Shown piece after piece: positions 1-8,813 of a DNA stretch of 64,000 nucleotides. A program made the position numbers and the translations under genes. The stretch lies in the NCBI GenBank assembly GCA_029256725.1, contig JAQSXJ010000002.1, forward strand, positions 32,499 through 96,498, given 5' to 3'. Each line of letters starts with the position of its first letter. Position 1 is the stretch's first letter. Origin of the DNA: Anaerocolumna sp. (GTDB taxonomy: Bacteria; Bacillota; Clostridia; Lachnospirales; Lachnospiraceae). The notes beneath the pieces are model-generated. The model was not told the DNA's origin. It saw only the letters and a list, made by a program, of their open reading frames with translations, and made no database searches.

Positions 1-1797
1 ATCCGTCTTACCGGAAGCAATCATGGCATAAACAGCAGCATCATCATAATCTACTTTTTCAATATCCAGAATATTGTCAGCTTTACGTTTTTTGTTAATA
101 AGTCTGACTGCATTCTGTATTACTGTAAGGGTACGAAGACCCAGGAAATCCATCTTTAACAGTCCCAACTCCTCCAGGGTAGTCATGGTAAACTGTGTAG
201 TTACGGATTCATCAGAAGCTCTGGAAACCGGAACATATTCAACTACCGGAGCTTTACTGATTACGACTCCTGCTGCATGCATAGAGGTATGCCTTGGAAG
301 TCCTTCCAAACGCAATGACATATCAAGGAGATATCTGATTTCATCATCTGAATCATATAAGTTCTTAAGCTCTCTATTGATTTCCAGCGCTCTGCCTATG
401 GTTATCCCAAGCTCCATGGGAATCATTTTGGCAACTGTATCTACTCTGGCATAGCCTAAATCCATAGCACGTCCAACATCACGAATTACCGCTCTGGCTG
501 CCATGGTTCCAAAGGTAACAATCTGTACTACCCGGTCTTTCCCGTATTTTCTAACAACATAGTCGATTACCTCCTGCCTGCGCTCATAGCAGAAGTCAAT
601 ATCGATATCAGGCATGGTTAGCCTTTCAGGATTTAAAAAACGCTCAAAGAGGAGGCTGTACTTGATAGGATCGATATTCGTTATTCCAAGGGAATAGGAC
701 ACAATACTACCGGCGGCACTTCCTCTGCCGGGTCCTACACTAATATCATTATCTCTGGCATACTTGATAAAGTCTCCAACGATAAGGAAGTAATCTACAA
801 AACCCATGTTTTCAATGGTGTTTATTTCATAATTCAATCTTTCAAGAAGTTCTTCATAATTGGTTGGATATCGCTCCACTAATCCTTCAAAACATAGCTT
901 CTTCAAATATTCCAGAGCAGTATAGCCTGCCGGAACATCGAATTTAGGCAGCTTATATTCTCCGAATTCTATCGTTACATTACATCGTTGCCCGATTTTA
1001 TAAGTGTTCTCAAGCGCTTCTAATGCATAAGGAAAAAGGTGCTTCATCTCCTCCTCAGATTTGATAAAGTATTGTCCGCCTTCGTATCTCATACGGTTAT
1101 CATCGGATACTTTCTTCTGTGTCTGAATACACAGGAGGATATCATGTGCCTGCGCATCACTTTCCATGGTGTAGTGAACATCATTCGTGGCAACAAGAGG
1201 TATCCCTAATTCCTTGCTCATACGCAGCAATCCCTGATTTACATCCGCCTGCTCGGTTATTCCATGGTCCTGCAGCTCTAAAAAGAAGTTTCCTTCGCCA
1301 AAGATCTCCTGATAATTAAGAGCTGCTCTCTTTCCTTCTTCATAAAACCCTTTACGGATATAGTTAGCCACTTCACCTGCCAGACAGGCACTAAGGGCAA
1401 TAAGACCTTCACTGTGCTGTTTTAATATCTCATGATCTACTCTGGGTCTGTAATAAAAACCCTCCAAAAAACCGGTAGATACTATTTTCATAAGATTCTG
1501 GTAACCTATATTATTTTCTGCCAGCAGGATCAAATGATAATATCTTTCATCAGAAGCGCCTGCTTCCCTGTCTAAGCGGGAACCGGGCGCTACATAGACT
1601 TCACAACCAATAATCGGTTTAATTCCTTCCGCCTGGCAGGCTTTATAGAAATCAATGACCCCGTACATAACTCCGTGGTCTGTAATTGCCATACTGTCCA
1701 TGCCCAGTTCCTTCACTCTGGCAACCATTTCTTTTATCTTGCCCGAGCCATCCAGCAGACTGTATTCTGTATGTAAATGTAAATGGGTAAAACTCAT
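1..1797 (-). CDS. dnaE: DNA polymerase III alpha subunit DnaE (3' part beyond the window)
   Basis: This is the replicative polymerase catalytic subunit, cut by the left edge; 599 N-terminal residues are visible without a stop. The protein starts MSFTHLHLHTEYSLLDG, the PHP-domain signature of DnaE. It continues through the PHP domain (roughly residues 1-280) into the palm, where GPGRGSAAGS and the catalytic PDIDIDF motif (about residue 394) are present. The ATG at 1797 is preceded by an AAGGGAAGGG ribosome site. It is the DnaE rather than PolC type, since no exonuclease insertion is visible in the part seen. It lies at the downstream end of the hprK-murB-rapZ-whiA-HPr block, as in many clostridial genomes. 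Identity is firm; its C-terminal half is unseen. Confidence 0.96.
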   Translation of the reverse strand, partial: MSFTHLHLHTEYSLLDGSGKIKEMVARVKELGMDSMAITDHGVMYGVIDFYKACQAEGIKPIIGCEVYVAPGSRLDREAGASDERYYHLILLAENNIGYQNLMKIVSTGFLEGFYYRPRVDHEILKQHSEGLIALSACLAGEVANYIRKGFYEEGKRAALNYQEIFGEGNFFLELQDHGITEQADVNQGLLRMSKELGIPLVATNDVHYTMESDAQAHDILLCIQTQKKVSDDNRMRYEGGQYFIKSEEEMKHLFPYALEALENTYKIGQRCNVTIEFGEYKLPKFDVPAGYTALEYLKKLCFEGLVERYPTNYEELLERLNYEINTIENMGFVDYFLIVGDFIKYARDNDISVGPGRGSAAGSIVSYSLGITNIDPIKYSLLFERFLNPERLTMPDIDIDFCYERRQEVIDYVVRKYGKDRVVQIVTFGTMAARAVIRDVGRAMDLGYARVDTVAKMIPMELGITIGRALEINRELKNLYDSDDEIRYLLDMSLRLEGLPRHTSMHAAGVVISKAPVVEYVPVSRASDESVTTQFTMTTLEELGLLKMDFLGLRTLTVIQNAVRLINKKRKADNILDIEKVDYDDAAVYAMIASGKTD

Positions 1798-2376
1798 ATA
1801 TACCCTTCCCTTCTATAACCTGTACAATAACACCCATGCAGATCGTAAACTTCTTTGCGATACTGCCTCGAAAAAGAAATGTGAATGTTTTTTATTTCAC
1901 ACTAAATCGTTAATTATTGACGTTAAAACACATAACTCAAAGTATCAGTTTCTTACTTCATCATATATCATAACATATTTTGCTGCAATTGCATACCAAT
2001 ACACTTGCCGCCTACAAGCAGCCTGACTCCAAGTACTATAGGTAACGCATTTAATTCTATTATTATATAATAAATCAATCACAATTACCAGAATTAGATG
2101 GCCAGTTTAGTATTATGGAATTAAGTACCAGTACTATCAGTAAATAAGTAAAAAAATGAAGAAAGAAAGACATTGACTAGCACAAGCATAATAATAGCAT
2201 TTACTGGAATACGTACACTACCTTATCAAATTAGTCCAATTCACGAGACAAATCATAAGATATCACAACGAGGTATGCCAGGACAGAGAAAAGACAGATA
2301 TTCGTTTATGATAATTTAAAACCCAATAAGTTTGCTATAAATACTGTATGTATATTTATAATGCTAAAAGAAAAGG
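1798..2376. other. AT-rich intergenic region upstream of dnaE
   Basis: No convincing gene is present. The dnaE ribosome site lies at the left end. AT-rich sequence with a TATATAATAATA-like stretch near 2059-2072 could serve as a -10 element for dnaE, but no well-spaced -35 was found. The small open frames here lack ribosome sites. Confidence 0.5.
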
Positions 2377-2469
2377 TATGCAAATCAAAAAGACAAGTAT
2401 GCAAATCAAAAAGACAAGTATGCAAACCCAAAAGACAAGTATGCAAACCAAAAAGACAAGTATGCAAAC
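2377..2469. repeat. 21-bp tandem repeat, four copies plus a partial
   Basis: Four consecutive 21-bp units start at 2377, 2398, 2419 and 2440, each beginning TATGCAAA and ending GACAAG. A partial fifth unit starts at 2461. Units 1 and 2 are identical; units 3 and 4 differ by one or two bases. The array lies just beyond the terminator of the deacetylase gene. A plus-strand frame across it would read a heptapeptide repeat (MQIKKTS), but no ribosome site supports translation. Confidence 0.9.
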
Positions 2470-2477
2470 AATAGTTG

Positions 2478-2509
2478 CAAAAATTCAGGCTGGGTATATG
2501 CCCAGCCTG
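2478..2509 (-). terminator. Rho-independent terminator of the deacetylase gene
   Basis: A perfect 9-bp stem, CAGGCTGGG/CCCAGCCTG (2486-2494 with 2501-2509), has a 6-nt loop and is followed on the minus strand by a T-run at 2483-2479. It lies about 70 bp past the stop of the gene at 2579-3970. Confidence 0.85.
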
Positions 2510-2578
2510 TTTGATATGCTCAAAGATATTATATATTTTCATTATTATTTTCTAGTAGCCAATATTAGCAGGCTTCTT

Positions 2579-3970
2579 TTATTTTTCCCATTTTGGTCTT
2601 GCCGAATCTATTATAGTGCTTAAGTCAAATAGGTCTTTTAATCTGTCAGGAAATTCTAACATAGCCTGCCCGTCCACTGGTCTTCTGGTCATTCTTACAT
2701 AATCCTTTTGAACCTGAATCCAAGGCGACTTAAACACTCCACAGAAATAGTCGAAACCGGATTTCTTCAAATATTCAAATTTATCACTGCTGTAATGGCC
2801 CATAGTGGTTTCAATATCGATACCATAAGGGAAAATATAGATATCTGTCGGTCCTATAAGACTGCCTACTTCTTTCTCCCAGCGGTCTGTATCTTTCACT
2901 GTAAATTTATAAGTGGCTTTTCCCATATCCCTATGTCCATAGCTGTGAGAAGCAAATTCCCATCCTTTTTCCTTCATTACCACTACGATATTCTTAACGG
3001 TCTTTTTATCCTCTTCGTAAGTTGGTGAGGAAGAATCATTTGTACGATATCCCAAAGCACCTTCATAACCAGTCAGTGCAACTATACCTTTTGCTCCTCT
3101 GTAAGAAAAGTCCGGATGTTCTTTTACAAATTTCTCGATAAGGGGTACCATATCATAATCACCGATACTTACGCTGCCGTCTTCCATTACCATTTCTGTG
3201 GTAGGGTTGTTCTCCTTATCCAGTACTATCCTTCTTGCAAAGCCATCACCGGTCATATATTCGTAATAGTTGACGTCATCCTGTGATATAACAATAGGCT
3301 TCTTATCCGGCGGAAGCATAATATCACCAGCTTTAAAGGTTTCTGTACCGTCATCATTTTTTACTTTAGAAGCAACATCATGAATCTTAACCAGTACATA
3401 TCCCTGATCGTAGAGCTGTTGCAGCATTTCGTTGAATTCCGATATGGTAGTCATATAGTAATTATAACCTTTTTGCTTATAATCACCATCAAATGCCTTG
3501 CTGGTATCAGCTACCAGAATATGAACAAAAATATGGCTGATCTGATCAGCAGAATCATATGCTCCCAGAGGTTTTAGTGTACTTTTGGTATTCTCATAGC
3601 CAGCTATAGCATCTGTTAGAATTTTTACCTGGCTATAATTTTCAAAGTCCTGAATTAATTTAATTGCTTTATCATAGTCATACTGCATGGCATATAAATC
3701 AGCCTGCGCAAGTATCTTCTTTGCCTTTTCTTCCTGTTTTTCCTCTTCTGTTTTTACAGGTTTTGCAGTTGGGCTCGGATCTTTTGTAGAGGAGGGTTTT
3801 TCATTTCCGGATGAGTTCTGTCCGGTATTGACGTTATTGTCTGTATTATTTTTTTTGGTATCATTATGATTGTTTATGAACACAAAATAACCAATAATTA
3901 TAATACAGATCAATACTGCTTCCACCGTAAGCAATACAGCTTTATTGTATCTCCTTTTTTGCCCCTTCAT
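2579..3970 (-). CDS. membrane-anchored polysaccharide deacetylase-like protein
   Basis: The 463-residue protein has an N-terminal membrane anchor (about residues 11-31, AVLLTVEAVLICIIIIGYFV) and a Thr/Ser/Lys/Pro-rich linker (residues 32-75). A helical segment follows, then a carbohydrate esterase family 4-type domain. Motifs resembling the NodB fold are VISQDDVNYY (the acidic motif 1 position) and SHSYGH (the H-x3-H metal-binding motif), with FPYGID further on. The family removes acetyl groups from peptidoglycan or other surface glycans outside the membrane; the substrate here is unknown. The ATG is preceded by AGGGAG. It is a single-gene unit with its own promoter and terminator. The first motif departs from the usual TFDDG, so activity is inferred rather than shown. 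Confidence 0.82.
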   Translation of the reverse strand: MKGQKRRYNKAVLLTVEAVLICIIIIGYFVFINNHNDTKKNNTDNNVNTGQNSSGNEKPSSTKDPSPTAKPVKTEEEKQEEKAKKILAQADLYAMQYDYDKAIKLIQDFENYSQVKILTDAIAGYENTKSTLKPLGAYDSADQISHIFVHILVADTSKAFDGDYKQKGYNYYMTTISEFNEMLQQLYDQGYVLVKIHDVASKVKNDDGTETFKAGDIMLPPDKKPIVISQDDVNYYEYMTGDGFARRIVLDKENNPTTEMVMEDGSVSIGDYDMVPLIEKFVKEHPDFSYRGAKGIVALTGYEGALGYRTNDSSSPTYEEDKKTVKNIVVVMKEKGWEFASHSYGHRDMGKATYKFTVKDTDRWEKEVGSLIGPTDIYIFPYGIDIETTMGHYSSDKFEYLKKSGFDYFCGVFKSPWIQVQKDYVRMTRRPVDGQAMLEFPDRLKDLFDLSTIIDSARPKWEK

Positions 3971-4366
3971 CGTAACTACTCCCTTTCCATCTTTCGCTAA
4001 TATTTATTCTTATAAGTTTAATTTAAGTTTTCCTTCTTGCAGACATAAAAAATGATAAGATTAACGGCTTTTAATCCAACTTATATAGTTCCTAGCTTTA
4101 GTATCTCTCATTATGTACAAGTTATAATCATTATTGGAATTTGTCGTATGTTTTTTTGATTATAATGGTTGCTTTTACTTTATTTTACTATATTATCCAT
4201 CTATCACTATATATTATAGCATATGATATTTTCAAAGTGTTTACGGTTTTATTAAGTTAATATGATATTTTTCTCACAATTTCGTTAGGTTTTCGGTTAA
4301 TATATTACATTATTATTTATTTTACAAATCTTTTACAAATTAACACACGAACTTCTATATTGGCAA
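3971..4366. other. AT-rich leader and promoter region of the deacetylase gene
   Basis: No gene is supported. The stretch holds the promoter at 4213-4221 and a long AT-rich leader of about 235 nt before the ATG at 3970. I saw no recognisable riboswitch or strong hairpin in that leader. Confidence 0.5.
4213..4221 (-). promoter_or_regulatory. extended -10 promoter of the deacetylase gene
   Basis: The minus strand reads TGCTATAAT, a consensus -10 with the extended TGn element. No good -35 hexamer lies 17 bp upstream, which the extended -10 could offset. Confidence 0.5.
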
Positions 4367-4419
4367 GCAAAAAGAGGGATAACACTTTGTCTGATACAAA
4401 GTGTTATCCCTCTTTTTGC
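4367..4419 (-). terminator. long perfect inverted-repeat terminator after the HPr-like gene
   Basis: Two 24-bp arms (4367-4390 and 4396-4419) are perfectly complementary around a 5-nt loop, CTGAT. Each arm ends in a 5-bp A or T run (GCAAAAAG / CTTTTTGC), so the structure would work as a terminator on either strand. It lies about 57 bp downstream of the HPr-like gene and probably ends the murB-rapZ-whiA-HPr transcript. Confidence 0.85.
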
Positions 4420-4475
4420 ATTACCCAATATAGATAACAGTTTTTGCTGTCTTCTTCTCCTGAATATGAATATTG

Positions 4476-4730
4476 TTACTTACTGCTTAAGTATTTTTCA
4501 ATATTCTCCATAGCAACTTCTTCATCGGCGCCTTCAGCTGTAACGGTAACTTCTTCCCCCGCAGCAAGCCCAAGACTCATCATCCCCATGATGCTCTTGG
4601 CATTAACTTTTTTCTCCTCGCATTCAACATAAATACTGCTCTCATATTGACTGGCAACCTGCACTAATAATGCAACCGGTCTAGCCTCCAACCCTGTTGG
4701 AATCTTAATCAATATTTTCTTCGATACCAT
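4476..4730 (-). CDS. Crh-like HPr-family protein (Glu15, Ser46)
   Basis: The 84-residue protein has the HPr fold. The phosphoacceptor motif GLHARP reads GLEARP here, so the His15 that receives phosphate from PTS Enzyme I is replaced by Glu15. The regulatory Ser46 site is intact (KSIMGMMSLG). This combination is that of Bacillus Crh (Gln15, Ser46), which acts in catabolite repression with CcpA and not in sugar transport. Its position directly after whiA also matches Bacillus crh. The start overlaps the end of whiA by 26 bp with AAGGAGG upstream, implying translational coupling. HprK, the kinase for Ser46, is encoded about 4 kb away. Naming it a Crh equivalent is inference; it could have another regulatory role. 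Confidence 0.85.
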   Translation of the reverse strand: MVSKKILIKIPTGLEARPVALLVQVASQYESSIYVECEEKKVNAKSIMGMMSLGLAAGEEVTVTAEGADEEVAMENIEKYLSSK

Positions 4731-5691
4731 AATTTACTTCCTCCTTTTGTTCCCTTAAGTTATCAGCTAAAATACTTAGTTTCCTCAATCTATGGTTTAC
4801 ACCTGACTTACCTATAGGTGGATTAAGCAATGCTCCCAGTTCCTTTAAGGAGACTTCCGGATATTCCAACCGGAGTAATGCTATCTCCTCCAGCCCTTCC
4901 GTTAACTCTCCTAATCCCATGGTATCTTTAAGATACCTGATATCTTCTAACTGTTTGGACGCTGCCATAACAGTTTTGTTTATATTAGCTGCTTCACAAT
5001 TAACCTGCCGGTTTATTGAGTTTCTCATTTCTTTTAGTATGCGTACATTTTCTAAATTCATGAGTGCCACATGGGCTTCCATAATATTCAAAAGATCAAC
5101 TATTTGTGAGCCTTCTTTTACATATACTACGTAATACTTTTTGCGTGTTACTATTTTAGCATCTATATCAAAGGTATTTATAATATCTCTAATTTGTACT
5201 GCTTTATCCTCATTTGGCGCAACGATTTCAAAATGATACGTCTTTTCCGGATCACTCATGGAACCGGCTGCCAAAAAGGCTCCTCTGATAAAGGCTCTTT
5301 TACAACAGGCATTCTGTATCACCAAGTTGCTGACGGCAGAAAGATTCTCATATATTTCCAGGGATTCATCCATTAATTTTGTGGCTTTTAAAATCTTAAC
5401 CGCATTATTATGATCTGCAATACTTAGAGTATACATCTTACTCATCTTAAGATATGCATTCTGCCTAATTGAAATTTCTGTATTTATATTAAAGGTTTTC
5501 TTTATTAATGTAAAGTATTTTCTTGCTACGGTTATATTTTCTGTATGAATTTTAAGTGTAATGCAATCCTTATCACTGATAAGCACTCGTCCGCACAGGC
5601 TGATAACTGCTGCAATCTCAGCAATCATACAATGCCTGGCAGGATTTAACTGTCTTGACAGTTCATCCTTCACATCTTTTGAAAATGACAT
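4705..5691 (-). CDS. whiA: DNA-binding regulator WhiA
   Basis: The 328-residue protein matches WhiA: an N-terminal homing-endonuclease-like domain without catalytic function and a C-terminal helix-turn-helix. The HTH is recognisable in LRLEYPEVSLKELGALL and GKSGVNHRLRKL (about residues 270-310). In Streptomyces WhiA controls sporulation, and in Bacillus it affects cell division and chromosome segregation. The gene starts 3 bp after rapZ, whose last codons carry the ribosome site (AAGGAGATAGGTC then ATG), and it overlaps the HPr-like gene. The Bacillus order is yvcJ-yvcK-yvcL-crh; the yvcK equivalent is missing between rapZ and whiA here. Confidence 0.95.
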   Translation of the reverse strand: MSFSKDVKDELSRQLNPARHCMIAEIAAVISLCGRVLISDKDCITLKIHTENITVARKYFTLIKKTFNINTEISIRQNAYLKMSKMYTLSIADHNNAVKILKATKLMDESLEIYENLSAVSNLVIQNACCKRAFIRGAFLAAGSMSDPEKTYHFEIVAPNEDKAVQIRDIINTFDIDAKIVTRKKYYVVYVKEGSQIVDLLNIMEAHVALMNLENVRILKEMRNSINRQVNCEAANINKTVMAASKQLEDIRYLKDTMGLGELTEGLEEIALLRLEYPEVSLKELGALLNPPIGKSGVNHRLRKLSILADNLREQKEEVNYGIEENID

Positions 5692-5694
5692 GAC

Positions 5695-6561
5695 CTATCT
5701 CCTTGCATCCTTCTCAATGTCCCGGTGCTCAACCTTCAGACCATATTGCAGCTCTGACAGTCTTGCATACAGTTCATTAGCCAGGGTTACTGAACGGTGT
5801 TTTCCGCCTGTACAGCCTATACTGATTACCAGCTGATTTTTTCCTTCTATAATGTAGTTGGGTATCAAAAAGGCAATCATATCATTTAATTTGTCGAGAA
5901 ATTCTACCGCCTGAGGTGAACTCATAACGTAATCTCTGACTGGTTTATCATTGCCTGTCTGAGGTTTCAACACAGCATCATAAAAGGGATTCGGCAGAAA
6001 CCTTACATCAAACACCAGATCCGAATCCATTGGTATTCCATACTTAAAACCAAAGGAAAGTATGGTCACATAAAAGTTATTATATTGTTCATTTAAAGTA
6101 TAGATTTTATCAATCTGGCTCTTAAGTTCTCTAATAAGAAGCTGGCTGGTATCTATGATAATATCTGCTTTCTTCTTAATGAATTCAAGCTTCTTTCTCT
6201 CAGTTTCAATACCCTGCTCAACTCTTCCGCCACCGGATAGAGGATGTATTCTTCTGGTCTCCTTATAACGTTTGACCAGAACCTCATCCCTTGCATCCAG
6301 GAAGAGAATCTCATAGTGGTAGTTTTCTTTTCTGACTTCATTTAAAACATCATCCAGTTCTTCCAGGGCTTGTCCGCTTCGAATGTCGACTCCCAGAGCA
6401 ACTTTATCAAATTTCTCACTGCCGTTAAAAGTAATCTGGACAAACTTAAATATTAATTGGATGGGCAGGTTGTCAACACAAAAATACCCTGCATCCTCTA
6501 ACATCTTTAGGGCCGAACTCTTACCCGCCCCTGACATTCCAGTTACGATAACTAGTCTCAT
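5695..6561 (-). CDS. rapZ: RapZ/YvcJ family nucleotide-binding protein
   Basis: The 288-residue P-loop protein starts MRLVIVTGMSGAGKSSAL, with Walker A at residues 8-15. It has the family C-terminal signature GCTGGKHRSV. In E. coli RapZ is an RNase E adaptor that senses glucosamine-6-phosphate. In Bacillus YvcJ is a nucleotide-binding protein linked to competence. Which activity applies here cannot be told. The start codon overlaps the murB stop (ATGA at 6558-6561), indicating translational coupling in the operon murB-rapZ-whiA-HPr. Confidence 0.95.
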   Translation of the reverse strand: MRLVIVTGMSGAGKSSALKMLEDAGYFCVDNLPIQLIFKFVQITFNGSEKFDKVALGVDIRSGQALEELDDVLNEVRKENYHYEILFLDARDEVLVKRYKETRRIHPLSGGGRVEQGIETERKKLEFIKKKADIIIDTSQLLIRELKSQIDKIYTLNEQYNNFYVTILSFGFKYGIPMDSDLVFDVRFLPNPFYDAVLKPQTGNDKPVRDYVMSSPQAVEFLDKLNDMIAFLIPNYIIEGKNQLVISIGCTGGKHRSVTLANELYARLSELQYGLKVEHRDIEKDARR

Positions 6562-7496
6562 TTGCTGGCCTTGCCTTTCTTATGACCGAAATCTCCAAGC
6601 AACCTTACTTCCGGTTCCAGTCTGACGCCCTGTTTCTCATAGACAATGCGGATTACATCCTGAATCAGGGTGTATACTTCGCGAGCTGTGGCTCCTCCTT
6701 TGTTGATTACAAAACCACAGTGTTTTTCGGAAACCTGTGCATTCCCAACCTGATAGCCTCTAAGGTTTGAATCCATAATAAGCTTACCGGCAAAATAACC
6801 CTCCGGTCTCTTAAAGGTGCTGCCTGCACTGGCATACTCCAGAGGCTGCTTTTCTTCTCTTTTACTTGTAAGTTCTGCGATACCCGCGCGAATATCTTCT
6901 TCTTTTCCGGATTCAAGAAGAAAGGAGGCTTCTAACACTACCATATGTTCCTCCTGAACAATACTCTTACGGTACCCTAATCGCAGTTCTTCTTTCTTAA
7001 GGTAATGCTTGTTCCCATTAAGATCCATGACTACTGCATCAGAAATAATGTCTTTCATTTCTCCACCGTAGGCACCTGCATTCATGGTAACTGCGCCTCC
7101 TAAAGTTCCAGGTATGCCGCTGGCAAATTCAAAGCCGCAGAGTCCATATTCAGCTATACTATCAGCCATATCATAAAGAGAAGCTCCAGACTGGGCTGTA
7201 ACTTTGTTGCCTTTAATATCTATCTGACTGAAGTTCTCCGCAAGCTTTATTATAACGCCCCGGTATCCTTCGTCGCTGACCAAAAGATTACTTCCTTTCC
7301 CAAGAATAAAGAAAGGAACCCCTTCTTCTCTGCACAGCACAACAGCTTCTGCTACCTGAGTATCCTCCTCCGGTAATAAAAGAAAATCTGCCGGGCCGCC
7401 TATCTGAAAGGTTGTATGTTTTGCAAGAGGTTCATTTATCCTTATCTGCTCCCGCTTAAATAGGTTCTGTAATTTCTGATAAAGTACCTCACTCAT
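6558..7496 (-). CDS. murB: UDP-N-acetylenolpyruvoylglucosamine reductase MurB
   Basis: This FAD enzyme reduces UDP-GlcNAc-enolpyruvate to UDP-MurNAc in cytoplasmic peptidoglycan precursor synthesis. FAD-binding motifs include GKGSNLLVSDEGYRG and GIPGTLGGAVTMNAGAYGGE; the catalytic serine region is SAGSTFKRPEG. The length of 312 residues fits the short type IIa enzymes of Firmicutes. I chose the ATG at 7496, because TGGAG lies 5 nt upstream; a GTG two codons earlier overlaps that ribosome site. It heads the run murB-rapZ-whiA-HPr. Confidence 0.96.
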   Translation of the reverse strand: MSEVLYQKLQNLFKREQIRINEPLAKHTTFQIGGPADFLLLPEEDTQVAEAVVLCREEGVPFFILGKGSNLLVSDEGYRGVIIKLAENFSQIDIKGNKVTAQSGASLYDMADSIAEYGLCGFEFASGIPGTLGGAVTMNAGAYGGEMKDIISDAVVMDLNGNKHYLKKEELRLGYRKSIVQEEHMVVLEASFLLESGKEEDIRAGIAELTSKREEKQPLEYASAGSTFKRPEGYFAGKLIMDSNLRGYQVGNAQVSEKHCGFVINKGGATAREVYTLIQDVIRIVYEKQGVRLEPEVRLLGDFGHKKGKASK

Positions 7497-7647
7497 ATTC
7501 ACTCCATGTTAAGGGCTATCATCTGAATTAATATATGTACTTAATCCATTTGATATACCTTATTATTTCATTGGCAGATGGACAACCACTGCCATACTTC
7601 TTTATCATACCTTATGCTGCAGGGTTTCGCAATACTATTTATCCCTG

Positions 7648-8589
7648 TTATTTTCCAAGAATCAACTTAGCACTTCCGTATATTCCTGCATCATTTCCAA
7701 GCAAAGCCAGCTTGAATACTTTTCCCTTAAGAGCAAGCATAACGTTCTGCTCATAATGTTTCTTTATCACTTCCGTAAGCATATCACCAGCTTTGGAAAC
7801 ACCGCCTCCGATAACAAAGGCCTGAGGATCTACAACAGCTGAAACATGTGACAGTGCAATTCCCAAATATCTTCCTAACTGGTCAACAGAGCGGAGGGCT
7901 AGGGCATCTCCTTCTTTTGCTGCATCAAAGATTGCTTTTGCAGAAAGCGCCGGAACATTTCTTAACGCAGAAGCTTCTTCGGACTTTTCAAGGATTCTCT
8001 TGGCTTCTTTCACAATTCCCGTAGCGGAAGCGAACTGCTCCAGGCAGCCGTGTTTGGTGCAGTTACAGCTTTCTGTCTCATCATAACTTACGGTTATATG
8101 TCCGATTTCTCCGGCTGCTCCGTTACTTCCCGTTAAAATATTTCCATCCAGGATTACACCGCCTCCAACACCGGTTCCAAGGGTTACCATAATAAGATTC
8201 TTGTAACCTTTACCGCCACCCTGCCACATCTCACCTAATGCAGCAACGTTAGCATCATTTCCGACCTTCGTTTCTAATCCCGTTAATGCCTTCATTTCCT
8301 TGGCAACATTAAAAGTACCCCAGCCTAAATTCACGCATTGTATCACGGTTCCATCTTCTGTAACAGGTCCCGGTACGCCAATACCAATACCTACAATATC
8401 TTCTTTATTTAAAGATTTCTCTTTGATTTTACCTTCAACAGATGCCGCAACATCCTGCAAGATAAAGCTTCCCTTGTCCTCTTTCCTGGTAGGTATCTCC
8501 CAATTATCCAGAAGTTCCCCCTCCTGTGTAAATAACCCAAGTTTTACGGAGGTTCCTCCGATGTCAATACCAAAGCAAATGCTTCCCAT
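7648..8589 (-). CDS. glk: ROK-family glucokinase
   Basis: The 313-residue ROK sugar kinase has an N-terminal phosphate-binding motif DIGGTSVKLGLF, the loop LGTGVGGGVILDG and the catalytic region GNDANVAALGE. The ROK zinc signature reads CNCTKHGCLEQ. It most likely phosphorylates glucose to glucose-6-phosphate, as in other Firmicutes ROK glucokinases; specificity for another hexose is possible. GAGGAAATCGT precedes the ATG. It lies between hprK and murB on the same strand, fitting carbon metabolism and its control. Confidence 0.92.
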   Translation of the reverse strand: MGSICFGIDIGGTSVKLGLFTQEGELLDNWEIPTRKEDKGSFILQDVAASVEGKIKEKSLNKEDIVGIGIGVPGPVTEDGTVIQCVNLGWGTFNVAKEMKALTGLETKVGNDANVAALGEMWQGGGKGYKNLIMVTLGTGVGGGVILDGNILTGSNGAAGEIGHITVSYDETESCNCTKHGCLEQFASATGIVKEAKRILEKSEEASALRNVPALSAKAIFDAAKEGDALALRSVDQLGRYLGIALSHVSAVVDPQAFVIGGGVSKAGDMLTEVIKKHYEQNVMLALKGKVFKLALLGNDAGIYGSAKLILGK

Positions 8590-8715
8590 ACGATTTCCTC
8601 TTCTTTCATCTGATGCTTGTGACTATTCTGTCATGGCGGTTCCAGGAGAACCAACTTATGCAGAATATGTAAAGCACAACATATTCTGACTCTGCTTATT
8701 TTAAAAGCCTTCGAA

Positions 8716-8793
8716 CTTCATAGTTCATTGTGAAGTTTTTATACATGAGTTCATTCTGAAGGATAACTACATAAGTTCATCCTAAAGGATTTA
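8716..8793. repeat. degenerate 26-bp tandem repeat, three copies
   Basis: Three in-phase 26-bp units (8716-8741, 8742-8767, 8768-8793) share a TACATRAGTTCAT core and an AAGGATWA-like end. Units 2 and 3 are most alike. They fill the gap between hprK and glk. No coding role is visible. Confidence 0.65.
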
Positions 8794-8813
8794 CATACTT
8801 TTTGATAAATTTA

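Noticed and set aside
1655..2026. A 123-codon plus-strand frame at the dnaE start.
   Set aside because: Its first half is antisense to the well-supported dnaE start and the rest lies in AT-rich spacer, with no ribosome site.
2377..2469. The 21-bp repeats as a CRISPR array.
   Set aside because: Units are directly adjacent without spacers, and no cas genes are in the window.
2348..2623. A 91-codon frame reading the 21-bp repeats as a heptapeptide protein.
   Set aside because: It lacks a ribosome site, crosses a minus-strand terminator and runs into the deacetylase gene.
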